Below are positions 22,404-33,652 of a DNA stretch of 64,000 nt, one piece after another. The notes below the pieces were generated by a model. The model saw only the letters and a program-made list of their open reading frames with translations, searched no databases and was not told where the DNA came from. The first letter of the stretch is position 1. Every line of letters begins with the position of its first letter. Made by a program: the position numbers and the translations under genes. The stretch is from Bimuria novae-zelandiae CBS 107.79 (taxonomy: Eukaryota > Ascomycota > Dothideomycetes > Pleosporales > Didymosphaeriaceae), in NCBI GenBank assembly GCA_010015655.1, contig ML976673.1, positions 748,615 through 812,614 on the forward strand. Direction: 5' to 3'.

Positions 22404-23811
22404 ATGTCGAGATCGCAGGCCTACCAGCAGGACTACATCGCCCGTATACGATTTTCCAATGCGCTCCCTCCGCCGCCATGTCCGCCCAAGCTCCTCGACA
22501 TCCCTAACACGGGCCTCGCGAATGGCGACTACACATCGGCACAATTCGCGTCTAGGCTGGCTAGAGAACAGCCGTTGAACATTGAAGCTGATGCGGAACT
22601 CGGCATGCCCATCGACCTCGTCGGAATTCCTGGTGTCTTTGACGGCGATGAATCCGGTATGTTGGCTTGCTTCTGCGCTGGACGCCGTTCCTGACTTTCT
22701 CGTAGCTATCCAAGCGCTCCCTAACCCGCCACAATTGCATCCCGCCGACCGTGCGCTGATGCGACCACCGAATGCCTTGGGCAAATCGACAGCGAGCGCC
22801 TCCAACGCTGCGTTCTTGCGCCGCACCGAATACATCACATCGAGCACGGCCGGGAGCAAGGTCACTTTTGAGTCCAGTAACTCATCCAACACAATGCGAC
22901 TGCAGAAGAAACGCGCTAGGGGCAACGTCCACGAAGATGATCCAATCTACATCACCCGCAACATCTTGAAGGGCTTCAATCTTGCATACCCGGAAGACGC
23001 ATACACTGGCCCAGATACGACAGAGAATTTGCGTCCAGCAGAGATTGGTGTGGAGGAAAAGCGCGCATGGAAGACTCCCAAACACCCGCGCAATGAAAAG
23101 CTTCAACTTGTCGGTTCCTACCCGCTGCTCCCCGACTTCGACGCCATCCCGGACACCGGCAGCTACGCCATGTTCAAGTTCGGCGCTGCCCCTGTCAAGG
23201 ACGCTTCAAATCCTTCCGAATACGACTCGCGACTTGACGTTTCGATCCTACGCCTCGCAGGCGAGACAATCGAAGACCGCGAGAAATTCCTCCAAGAACA
23301 CGAACTCTACAAACAAGACCCCTCAATGCACCCGCCTCTACCCTGGTTCCACTACGAATTCTTCCTGCCCTCCGACCACTCAAAAGTCGCAGGCATCAAG
23401 CGCAATTTCACAACCAACGACCCCGACGCGCCGGACCTGCCTTTCGACGAAACGGTGGATGATGACGGGCGCCCGAGGAAGTTCTTCAGATACGAGAATA
23501 TACGCACGTACGAGACACAGAGCCAGGTTAGCAACTTGAATGACCGCTTCGGCGACACCGTTGCGCTCGCGCTGCACGATCCGGATATCCATAAGGCGGA
23601 GCGGCTGCGCGATACGGAGCTGCAGAAGGCGGCGTACTTTTATCCGATTGGGCAGAAGTCGCATATCCGGACGAGGAGGCCGGGGCGTGTGCAGATGGTG
23701 GAGGAGTTTCCGAAGATTGATTATCTGGATGCGTCGGGGAGGGAGCCGGATGAGGAGGAGAAGAGTAAGAGGGAGGCGGAAAGGAGACAGTATGATCTGG
23801 TTGATGTTTAG
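22404..23811 (+). CDS. paf1: RNA polymerase II-associated factor 1
   Basis: Two exons (22404-22656, 22706-23811; 49-bp intron) encode 452 residues. The family hallmarks are the N-terminal MSRSQAYQQDYIARIRFSN, then PPPPCPPKLLDIP, RTEYITSS, and the C-terminal RPRKFFRYENIRTYE followed by an acidic/basic tail EEEKSKREAERRQYDLVDV. Paf1 is the scaffold of the nuclear PAF complex, which travels with Pol II and supports H2B ubiquitylation and H3K4/K36 methylation. The ATG at 22404 is preferred over the in-frame one at 22269, whose extra 45 residues are Ser/Arg-rich and unlike the family. Confidence 0.92.
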
Positions 23812-24651
23812 AAGCGGTTCATTCTCGTTTAGGCTTGGTTTCCTGGTCACGATTGAGCGGCACTTGAACATCCATCTTCATAGCGCGGCGTTGGGATAGT
23901 GCATTGGGATTGGGAAGGATACTAGTCTGACGCATCTGGATAGGGCATATTCGAATAGCTTGTAGCATGTGGTCACGTCGAGATACCATTGAGAAATTCA
24001 AACATCATCTCTCTGCAGGACCGACCGTCCTGTCTTGACTTACTTGCAGTCTAGGGTATAGAAGTTATAGCGATGTGTGGGGTCTGCGGTGCATGGTACG
24101 GACGTCTGCTGTACTGGGTACTGTCGTATATTGGCTGGGTGGGGTGTACGAGTTGATCTGGTGGGAGAGTATGTCTCAGTGCCAGAGTATGTGAGCACGG
24201 CTGTGAAGCGGGGTTTCCTTATCTTCACAGCTGGTGGGAAGGGAAGGGGAGATTGCACGGGTCGTGTGGGGGTAGTACTAAGAAGATGCGGGTAGCGGAT
24301 ATGTTTTGCTGACGCGAGAGGAGCGGACACGTGGATGGATGCGCAGTGGGTAAGGAGTAGAGGTGCGGTCTAGGGCGAGACGGAGCGGGAGAGGAAAACG
24401 CTGTTAGCGCCATGAAGGTGTTATTTTAGAACTACACATGGCGGATTGGTTCATGAGATCGCGGGTTACAAGGCGTGGGAGTAGCTGCTTAGAAAGTCGT
24501 CCCGTGTGCGTGCGGTCGACTGTACTAGGGTGGGTCTTGATATCGTTTATTGAGAAGTGACTCATATAATATACCGCGAGCACAAGGGTGAACTGGGAAG
24601 GTATCAGAGTCACCATGAAGGATTGGTAGGAAAAATCATAAAAGTTGGACA
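23812..24651. other. Convergent intergenic region
   Basis: Lies between the 3' ends of paf1 (+) and the Zn2Cys6 gene (-). Only short ORFs of 60-100 codons are present, without domains. Confidence 0.5.
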
Positions 24652-26175
24652 TTATATTGTGAATGAGTGCCCTGCGAACGTGGCGTCTATGGAGTCTAGC
24701 AGGACACAAGGTTTATGCACCGACTCGAACCACGAGCAGTTAGGATGCGTATCGCGCTCGTGCCAAACACGGGCGAGGAAGGTCTTCGTCACCTTCTGCA
24801 CGATCGGCGTGAGCTGATCGACGTACATGTCTACGCTGCGCAGGACTTCTTCTCGCTCGGCGGCGCCGCACACTTCGACGGCCGCCACGATGAACGGCAG
24901 CGCGACGAAGCTCACGCTGCGGTTTTCTATCCGCGACGTCAAGGATAACTCTAGGATGATTTCACGGGATAGGGTGGTGGCGCGGCTGTCTTGGGAGCCG
25001 AAGCGGTGGCGTAGCCGGTGGATGAACAGGAGCGCTGCGAGGCGGTAGACGCGTGCTTGGGCGAGGAGCAGGAGGACTTCGACGCCGGAGAAGGAGTGTG
25101 GGAATCCTGCTTCTTGGTCATGGTTCTCTAAGGGCTGCCATTTCTCGATGCACATCTGGATCTCTTCGAGCTGCTGGTGGAGAAGGGCGACATGTGCCGC
25201 GTCGGTGGTGGTGGCGAGTGAGTTACTGATCACGCAGATGTCGTGATAGTATGGTAGTAAGGGAACGCAGAGGCCGAGATGGCGGTCTATACCATGGGGA
25301 GCGTGAGGCTGGAGGCAAAGGGTCGGTGTGCGGCGGAAGACGAGGCAATCCATTGTTTCGAGGAGGACGAGGACGCTGATTCGGGATGAGGTGGATGGGT
25401 TAATGGTAGTGGGTGAGAGAAATGGCTGAGTAGCGTTCAGGCAGTAGCGGCAGATGGCGGATACGCCCACGCCGACGGCGCCGTAGACAGAGAGTGCTAG
25501 GGTGAAACCTAGGGTTAGGCACAGTTCTGCGTCTTTTGGGGAGGTGATGGGGAGGGTACGAAGGGCTGCCATGGCGGCGGCCAGGTAGCGGAGCGGAGAA
25601 TTTTTGTCGAGAGATGGGGGAGTCGAACGGCCTAGTTAGAGTGATATCAAGACACTTGCGTAGGCGAGATAAGCATCCTTGAGCGGAGACCACGCATCTA
25701 GTAATGCGTTGGAAAACGCGTCCTTCTCGGCCCCTTGGTAGCGGGGGCTAACGACGGGAAACTGTAAGTTTTGATCATCGCTCAGAAAAAAAATGAGCAG
25801 CTGTTTCTCGTCTACATTCAGATCCTGAGCTTTCTGCAACCATGAACCGGCTGCAATATGTCTGGACTGGTTCGGTATCTTCTGAGAAAGGGATCGACCT
25901 CTGTGTAGCCTTTGACGACCGTTTGGTCGTGGTGAACGGATGGTCAGGCAGGATTGGTCTAATCTTGAGCATCTTCCGCAGGAGGAGGTGGGAGACGCTC
26001 GAACACAGCGTTCTTTAAGTCGGTAGCACCGATCGCATGCAATTCTGAGGCCCCGGTCTTGGGTTGTAGGGGTGGGCATTCCCAAGTCATGTGCAGGAGG
26101 TTCCGGTTCCGGTTCCGGTTCCAGGGGAAGGAGGAGAAAGTAAGCTTCAAGAAATATATCCCCTTGTTCAACCAA
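24652..26175 (-). CDS. Zn2Cys6 fungal transcription factor
   Basis: Two coding blocks. The upstream one (about 25651-26175) carries a binuclear zinc cluster with spacing C-x2-C-x6-C-x8-C-x2-C-x6-C (CDRCYRLKERC through CGRCSRLDQSC), preceded by an EPEPEPEP tract and followed by a basic linker. The downstream block (24652 to about 25626) reads PPSLDKNSPLRYLAAAMAAL, then hydrophobic helices (LCLTLGFTLALSVYGAVGVG) and a regulatory domain ending FAGHSFTI. Together they make roughly 490 residues. The blocks are in different frames. The only obvious splice pair between them (A/gtgtct to ctaactag) would remove just 24 nt, so either the intron is mis-seen or a base is missing. An ATG at 26077-26079 is an alternative start closer to the zinc cluster. 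The target genes are unknown. Confidence 0.78.
26103..26125. repeat. GGTTCC hexamer microsatellite inside the coding sequence
   Basis: About four GGTTCC units; on the minus strand they encode the Glu-Pro tract near the N-terminus of the Zn2Cys6 protein. The length is a multiple of three per unit, so changes in copy number would keep frame. Confidence 0.8.
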
Positions 26176-26930
26176 TCATGCGGAAGAAGCGAAGCGCTGA
26201 ACACTGGGCTGATGAAGAGTCGGATACAGTCCAGTGTGGTTGCAGAGTTGAATTGTGCATTCGAAACTGAACAACGTAAGCAGGCTAAATGCGCTAGGCT
26301 TGAATTGGCGATAGTGGGCAGCTAGTGGAGGCGACTAGCACCGGGGTACGAGGAGCTCGTTTTTACTGAGGACTACGCCAAGGTTTTTTAAATCTGACAG
26401 TGCTGCATTACAACCGCAATATCAAATATTAATTTATAAAAACTTAAGAGCTGAAAGAGGAGATTTAGAGCTATTTTCTTGTGTATTCAACTCATTTTGA
26501 TAATTATTTTAAAGGGTTTTATTGTTGGGCTGTCAGATCGAAAAATCTTGGCATATGCCTCAATAAAAAAACGTGCTCCTCGTACAGCCACCGCGACCAG
26601 ATGTACGAACAGTAATCCCCTACCTGGCGCTCGATTCAGCATCAGCTATTAGCTGGCTGCATAATTAGAGCCCAATCTAGCGATGCTGAGAGTCAGCACT
26701 TCTAGTTCTCCACAACAAGCCTAGATCAGAACCGGCATCTGGGTGCAGTGTGTGGGGACCGGAGCCGGAGAGTTTACTCTTGAACTCTTGAACTATTTCA
26801 TCTCAACAGCACATCTCCACAACGGGACATTTCACAAAATGAAATGTCATTTCCTGTGCTATAAGTACGGGGCTAATCAAATGACATTAAAAAAAATGAA
26901 TGAAATTCACAGCATCGTCAATCTTACAAG
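26176..26930. promoter_or_regulatory. Divergent region between Zn2Cys6 factor and amidase
   Basis: A 0.75-kb spacer with an AT-rich core (26380-26560). It should hold the promoters of both genes, which are divergently transcribed; a pathway-type regulator/target pairing is possible but only inferred from position. Confidence 0.4.
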
Positions 26931-28837
26931 ATGCCGGACATTCTCAAAGACTATCAAACTATCGCCGCTGAGAAGAAGCAGCAACGCCAAAGAACAATCC
27001 CTAAGGAATGGATCCTTTTCAAAAATTATAACGGCATCACCAACTTCATGGACGTACCGACAAGCTGTGGGGTCCTGAGCGATGACAAGTGTGACATCAC
27101 CTCCAATTTTGACGCCACAGCACTGCTGGAAAAGCTCAGAAGTGGTGTCTGGTCTGCAGAGCAGGTAACAATCGCATTCTGCAAACGTGCTGCCGTTGCT
27201 CATCAACTGGTTCGTTATGTATTTCGCAGTCTCGTTTTTATCCCAGGCTGTACTCAGACTGCCCGAAAATCTCCCAGTAGCTGTAAGATGGAACGATGAA
27301 GGCTCACCTACTCTACCTCCAGACAAACTGCCTTACTGAAATCTTCTTCGACAAAGCCCTCTCTCGCGCCCGCTCTCTTGACGCTGATCGCCGCCTCAAC
27401 CCCAGCCGACCCCTCCAGCCTTTCCACGGGCTTCCTATCTCACTGAAGGACAGCTTCGATGTAGCAGGCTACGACAATTCTACTGGACTTGCATGCTTCG
27501 CCAATGAACCCGCCGAACAAGATAGTGGTATTGCAGCAATGCTCCTCGATCTCGGCGCTGTTCTTTACTGCAAAACAAATCTGCCGCAATCCATCATGAC
27601 CGGAGACAGCGACAACAATGTTTTCGGTCGGGCACTTAACCCGCGAAACATTACACTGACAGCGGGCGGGAGCACAGGCGGCGAAGGGGCGCTTCTTGCT
27701 CTGAGGGGCAGTGTGCTTGGTGTGGGGACGGATATCGGGGGAAGTATCAGAGTTCCTTCGTTGTGCAACGGAATCTATGGCTTCAGGCCCAGCGCCGGGA
27801 TAGGTATGACGTCTACTGCTACTCCAATTGTGAACATTTCTGATATTTACGTCCAGTACCTCACAGCGGGGTACGAGAACTTACGACGCCGGGCATGGAA
27901 GTTGTGCGTTCGTCCGCCGGCCCCATGGCAACGTCTCTCCGCGACATATCGCTCTTCGTCAAGACGGTAATGCAGACGCCAACCTCACACTACGACAGCG
28001 CCGTGATACCGATCCCCTGGACGAGTTTGCGCCCCAATGAGAGACTTAGGATCGGCTTGGTGCTCGACAACGGCGTCCACACTCCCACGCCGCCTGTTCG
28101 CCGCGGTTTCCGAAAAGCCGCTGACCTTCTCCGCGCAAGCAGTAAGATCGACCTCGTCCCTATGATACTACCAAACGTGCCCCAGATCCACGCCGACTTA
28201 CTCGCATACTTTACTCTCGACGGCGCAAAGGTACGTCATTCCCCTCCCCCCCGCACTCCATACAACTGACACCCTCCATTGCAGAACTATCTTTCCCTTT
28301 TCGCCCGCACCGGCGAACCCGAAATACCCTCCCTTAAAGCCATCGGTCTTTCTTCTTCTTTAGAAGAGTCTAATCTCCACAGCCTCTTCGCTCTCAATGC
28401 ACGTCGTGCGGCCGCCGCGCGCACATATCATCGTCTCTTCCACGACAACGGTATCGACGCTATTCTCATGCCCCCGGCGCCGCACACGGCGCTGCCGCAC
28501 GACCGCTGGACGTCAGCATCTTATACGGGCTTGTGGAACTATCTAGATTATCCGGCTGTGGTTGTGCCTGTCGACGTGGTAAGAGAGTGTGATGAAGCGG
28601 ATGAGGTCGGGCAAGCAAAGTTTGGAAACGAAGACGAGGAGTTGTATAAGCTTTGTAAGTATTTTTTTTTGAGTAATAGGAGGTTTGGTTCAAGGCTAAT
28701 GTGGATGGGTAGATACCGGACCGCAGGAGTATACGAATGCGCCAGTGGCGGTGCAGCTGGTTGGGTATCGCTATCAGGATGAGGCGCTGTTGCACGCGGC
28801 GGTCATGGTTGACTTCATTGTGAATGGTGGAGGGTGA
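26931..28837 (+). CDS. Amidase-signature hydrolase (acetamidase/FAAH-like)
   Basis: Five exons (26931-27209, 27323-27803, 27857-28230, 28285-28654, 28713-28837) close in phase to 542 residues. The Ser-cisSer-Lys triad is visible: Lys near residue 135 in LPISLKDSFDV, Ser near 210 in AGGSTGGEGAL and Ser near 234 in DIGGSIRVPS. Family landmarks SAGPMATSLRDIS, MPPAPHTALPHD, LWNYLDYPAVVVPVD and the C-terminal AVQLVGYRYQDEALL are also present. Such enzymes hydrolyse carboxylic amides, often for nitrogen use, and the substrate cannot be told from sequence. Intron 1 has a non-standard gttcgt donor (113 bp); intron 2 must use the CCAG acceptor at 27855-27856 rather than the later CACAG to keep GVRELTTPGMEVV in frame. 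All exons are open; no decay despite the nearby transposon. Confidence 0.9.
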
Positions 28838-29161
28838 GGAGTATGGTTATGAATCGCTGTGATTCGAGCTGTATGAAACGAGAGAATAATGTTTTCTGAA
28901 TCGCATGCCCTGATGGGTTCAATTTGAAAAGGTACATGCCCCGACGACTACGCAGACTTGGAGTAGGTATTGGAGGGTAGCCACAAGCGGTGGAGTTCAA
29001 TTTGCGGATTATTCTGCGCATCAAACAGAAGCACAAGTCAGATGACTTGCACTGTCCGTATAATCAACTGTCGAAATGGAATTATTACTTCCTTGTTTTT
29101 CTATCGTATGGTCACTGGGCGTGGCTCAACTCGCACTCACTGTGGCATCGGCCCGATCAGG
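28838..29161. other. Amidase 3' flank up to the second transposon
   Basis: No gene seen; a short ORF (28970-29254) runs across the transposon end and is not credible. Confidence 0.5.
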
Positions 29162-29163
29162 TA

Positions 29164-29202
29164 TCCCCCGCACCGTCAAAATCGCACACCCACGGACCAC
29201 CT
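29164..29202 (+). repeat. Left terminal inverted repeat of the second transposon
   Basis: Begins TCCCCCGCACCGTC; 39 bp identical in reverse complement to 31431-31469. The first mismatch is then followed by a further conserved CCAATC. Confidence 0.92.
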
Positions 29203-30744
29203 TGTGTTGACCAATCGGATGGATGTCGGCGATAGCGTTGAACACCAAAACTGATGGCTCTGAGTGAAATTTGATAGGGATTCTCGTAGGGCGCCTCATT
29301 TGTAGCTATAATTAATAGTAATCAAGTTAATTATAGTATATTACTTAATTATTAAGCTTATACTAGTGTTAACTAATTTAATAGTCCCTACGCGGTGTAG
29401 GTGCTCGTTCTAGCACTCAGGGCGTAGCTTAGGCCTACACAAAGGCAGTCTATAGAGCCTACAGCCGTAGGTTGTTCGAGGCGTCAAAACTCGTCGACGG
29501 CTATTACCTGTAGTTGCTAAGAGAGGCACCCTAGCAGGCCGCGCGCCGTTACTTTTACGCCCATTTTCTAAGCAGGCAATACAGGGCTTTGCCTAGGCGT
29601 ATAGCTTAACTAGCGCGCCGTGTAGGCTCTCGTTGTTAGTCTTGACGTTATTAAGTCTCTGGCGCTTTAATAATTTATTAGAAAGCCTAGCCCCGCGCTT
29701 AAAAAGCTACTTAATTAGCTTATATATAAAGCGTTTATGCCTACTGCGTTTTGCCTTATACGCTAATAAGTAGGACGAGAGCCTATACGCGTTATTAAGA
29801 GCTAAATTAATAAAAAAGTAGAAGAGCAGCATCTAGGTGCGTTAGCGTACTTACTACGTTAAGTAAGGCTTGTAGAGCTAGTTAAATTAATTTACCTTAC
29901 TTTTATAGTAATTATAGCTGTTAACGAGCTTAGGGATACCTAACTACTTAATTTTCTCGCTACTAAAGGCCTCCTTATACAGCTTCTTATTTATAGCGGC
30001 GTTGGCGGGGCGGTGGCGTAGGCTTTAAACGACTTATAATCCTGGGTGGCGACTATCGTTAGTAGGTTTTGGCTTGGTGGGGACATCCTCAAACTTACCG
30101 TCAGCGATAGTACTGGTAAAAAGGACCACCTGGGCATCCCGCCAGGCCATCTCCAGTATAGTGTTGTTACTAGAGACCTTAAAGAACGCCTCTCCTTATT
30201 ACGCTATAGGCGTAAATTGCGTCTTAAGCTTTATTAAATCGCTATTAAATCGCTTTTTTGGCGGCCCTGCCCTGCGCGAGGATAGAGACCCAGCACCACT
30301 AGCTAAACCCTCGTGTGTAACCCTAGTCTCCTACCTCTCCTTGGTGGCTGTTCTGGTGGTGCGCACCGTCCCAGCGCCGCCGACGCCTTGCTCCCTTAGG
30401 TATTCGAGTAGCGAGATTATCGTGAAGAGATTATCTATCCAGAGGATGTGGCGCCCCGGGGGGAACAAGCGCTGGCCATCAGGGCCTTAGGCAAGGACAA
30501 GAGTAAGAGGCACGGCTTTAGTAGGCGTAAATTTAGCTATCTTAAGGATATTAATATTAAGATTAATAGGGCCTTAGGTGGCGCCTTTTACGTAGAAAAG
30601 CTAGTTAAGTACGACGCCGTTAGACGCCAGGCACTAGATTTTAAAGCCCTTAGGCGTTAGCTTTAACTTAATAATAATAGTTTCGCTAGCGCGCCTAGTA
30701 AACCTAATAATAGCTTCGTCGACGTAGAGGTGCTTACCAGCGTG

Positions 30745-31236
30745 CTAAATAGTAGAGGATGTCGAGCGTAGGTGCTTAGAGAGATCCCATACGCGCCCAA
30801 ATGGCGATTTGAACGACTGCGGAGCTTCTGTACAGTACATGTAGCGATTGAGCTGCTGCCAGCGCGTACAGGCCATGTAGTTGTTGATAGAGTGAGTAGG
30901 CGCGTTTTTATGTAGCTTCCCCCAGTACTCCTCGATTGTAGGCTCCCGGTGTACGCCCATATACATAAGGATGGCCAAGTAGGTGTAGAGCTCAGTTTTC
31001 GACGTCGGTTTCCACGCCCGGGCGTGTGGCCTGCCCTGGGCGGCATCCTCAGCTCGTACTTGCTCTGCGTGTTGGTTCGTATGTAGGGCTAGCTTTTCGA
31101 GCTGTGCGGCGTCAAAAAAGAGACTAAACAAGGCAAAAGGATCAGTGGCATCTATGCCAGTAGGCAGGTGGGCGCTGCCGACGTCGTCGTTGTATATAGA
31201 GAGAGGCTGCCAGGCAGCTGGTGGAGTAGTTGGCAA
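30745..31236 (-). pseudogene. PiggyBac-like (DDE_Tnp_1_7) transposase fragment
   Basis: 163 codons are open. The segments DPFALFSLFFDAAQLEKL, then HTNQHAEQ, WKPTSKTELYTYLAILMYMG, EEYWGKLHK and MACTRWQQLNRYMY follow the order of the PiggyBac-type transposase N-terminal domain. The downstream (leftward) part, which should hold the catalytic Asp residues, is broken and AT-rich. Expected to be inactive. Confidence 0.75.
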
Positions 31237-31430
31237 TTAAGGCCTTAGGCCGCAGGGTTTCGTATATTTAGTGTAGCGCACTAAATTAGAATTTTATATA
31301 GCACCGTGCATTATTAATTATAAAAAGAAAAACGCGTTTTATGCGGGATTTAAAGCTTAAATTATTATTCTACTATTATCACGATAGCTCTCTAGAGTTG
31401 AGCTAAGCAACGCTCTGATTGGCGCTCACC

Positions 31431-31469
31431 AGGTGGTCCGTGGGTGTGCGATTTTGACGGTGCGGGGGA
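31431..31469 (-). repeat. Right terminal inverted repeat of the second transposon
   Basis: Inverted copy of 29164-29202, ending GCGGGGGA before the TA at 31470-31471. Confidence 0.92.
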
Positions 31470-31659
31470 TAGCGCTCCTACATCGTCACTAAGCCAATGA
31501 GGCACTTTATTTACGACCACATGCATAAGTGCACGAGTGTTGAACACACAGCCACATTCACGAAAATCAGGCAGTTACAGCCTTGTCCATCGTTTTACTC
31601 CATCCCATCTTCTTCAACATCGGTGCTACTTTCTGTGAAGATCTTTTTGACTCGACGCC

Positions 31660-33652
31660 ATGGGCTTTGCTTATGGGCCCTTACTTCTAGGGGAAATCTA
31701 ACTCCTACGCCTGCACTACGGACGATCTAAAGACGTGTACTACACGATCGAAAACGTCGAACTCAATGCAGCCTCGCCACCGGAGTACGCCGCGCTATCA
31801 TACGAGTGGAGCGTCCCGGGCAATGAAGGACATGATTATAATCAACAAGCATCCAGTCCGAGTCTAAAAGAATCTCTACCTAGCGTTGCGCAATCTTTTC
31901 GCTACGGGAATCGGCAAAAATAGGGTACAGCTGATATGGGTAGATACTGTATACATTAATCAGAAAGATGTACTCGAACGAAATGCGCAGGTCGCCATGA
32001 TGGGCAAGATTTTCGAATCTGCTGCGTTGGTAGTCTGCTGGTTTGGACCTGCAGCAGAAGATAGCGACGTAGCTTGTGAGATAATCTAGCATGTATATGA
32101 ATGCTCATTAGGGGAAGCTAAATACCGGGGCTGTGAATATGCATGGTGGTAAGCTTTGGTTAAGCTGCACAACCGAAGCTATTGGACCAGGCTTTGTAAG
32201 TGCATCAACCTTTCATGCGGTCTGGGGACATTGTGACTCACCTTTTCTTCATGTCAATGTGCTGATTCGTACCCTCATCTAACCAATCCGAAGAATATAC
32301 CTTCACTAACTAGTTTTTGTGGCCTACAGGGGTTATCCAAGAGTTTCTACTGGCACAGAGAATTGAATTACGCTGTGGGCGCTTCGCATTCGATTGGCAG
32401 CAATTCTTCACAGCCCGAGACTTCCTCTAGAAGGATGTCGCCCAGTACGGGTGGGAACTTCTCATGCGCACTAGCCATGCTTTCGCTTTCAGCAGATGGA
32501 GGAACGCAGGCAATAGAAAGAAAACCTTGCGCGATCTATTTCCATTGAGTTATGAGTCTCTCTGTGAGAAACCGCATGACAAAATATTTGGCGTCTTGGG
32601 CTTGTTGGACGCTTACAAGCCCAGCACCATTGAAGCCCACGAACAGACCGCATTTCGACATAGGCTTCAATCCCCATCAGAGATCAACGTAAATACAGCA
32701 AGCTCCCAGAAAGATGCTACCGTACAACACCATCCTCCTCCAAGGGTAGACTACAACATGAACGTCATGGAACTATATTGCGAAGTCATTCGGTATCATT
32801 CCAAAACATCCACTCGAGTTTGCGACCACCGCGATCAGACGGATTCAAGCACATGCCAGCTTTTTGATATCATGCAGTTTAGTCAAATGGCTCAGCACGC
32901 ACTTTCTATTGCTCCACCTGTGGAGCCGTCCACTAGCGATCTCGCATTCGTTGAGGACGATTTCTGTGTGGAATCTGTGGCTAACTTTGCCGAAACGATC
33001 AAAAGCATCGGCCCCCCCTTGGAGTAAGGTGTTTGGAGTGACGAACTACAAGCATGGTTCGAATCATCAAAAGCGTGGAGGGACTTGAAACACGATGCAT
33101 TTGCAAGGCCGACCTTGCGAGGTCCGTGACAAACTTGTCTTCGCACGATCTCCGTCGTGTGCAGGTCTTTGAGCCTCTCAACAGCAAAAAAGCAAGATGT
33201 GGTATATCGTTGGGCAGCAAATCGGACCCTCGGAAAAATGCACCGAAAGGACAGGTGGCGAATCACCTGGCAACACTTTCAGGACGCACATTCCAAGAAT
33301 TGTGGCCCTCGAGAGCAACAAAATAGCCATCGTTCCATCAAACTCGCTGGCAAGAGATGTTCTTTGTCAGTTTCCCGGAACTGACGTTTATGCTCTTGTA
33401 TCCCAAGAAAGAGACACTTTCCTTCTGGATGAAAGCCGTGGAGAGGATTTAGGGCACCTAATAGGTCGAGCACTCATACTCAAACACCTGCATGAAGCCC
33501 CAGAGAAGGTTGCACCAGGCACGAGACGGGTATTCCGCTTCAGCGCCCCGAGAGCGGAGTATGACTGGAGCAGCATTACATTCAATATGGATTTGCTGAC
33601 TTTACAGTTCCTCACCGTTCCCGAATTGCAACCAAAGCCCATTTACCCATGA
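31660..33652 (+). pseudogene. HET-domain (heterokaryon incompatibility) pseudogene
   Basis: From ATG 31660 the HET landmarks appear in order: EYAALSYEW, LIWVDTVYINQKDVLERNAQ, VAMMGKIFESAALVV, YWTRL joined to WVIQEFLLAQRIELRCG across a 134-bp intron (32196-32329, branch CACTAAC), then HDKIFGVLGLLDAY. The frame is broken by stops at 31699, 31865, 32087, 32150, 32428, 33025 and 33127 and by a one-base shift near 31825-31830. A C-terminal part (33197-33652) is open in another frame. The first six stops are TAA or TAG where CAA or CAG would restore an unbroken frame; the seventh, TGA, could come from CGA. Intact HET proteins trigger cell death after fusion of unlike hyphae. This copy should be inactive. 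It starts 190 bp from a decayed transposon. Confidence 0.85.

Larger units (their letters stand above)
29164..31469 (-). mobile_element. PiggyBac-like DNA transposon, partly RIP-decayed
   Basis: 2306 bp bounded by inverted repeats that are identical for 39 bp (29164-29202 and 31431-31469) and similar for about 50. TA flanks both ends (29162-29163, 31470-31471). The stretch 29290-30050 is heavily TA-rich, while much of 30050-31240 keeps normal composition, so decay is uneven. The minus strand carries a transposase N-terminal fragment of DDE_Tnp_1_7 (PiggyBac) type. PiggyBac elements normally duplicate TTAA, which is not seen here. It lies between the amidase and the HET pseudogene. Confidence 0.85.

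Noticed and set aside
24721..24740. TTCGAGTC-like B-box near 24725 (minus strand)
   Set aside because: It lies inside the Zn2Cys6 coding sequence with no A-box or tRNA stems around it.
24652..28837. Regulator plus amidase as a biosynthetic or catabolic cluster
   Set aside because: Only two adjacent genes, no backbone enzyme, transporter or further tailoring genes; divergent position alone is weak evidence.
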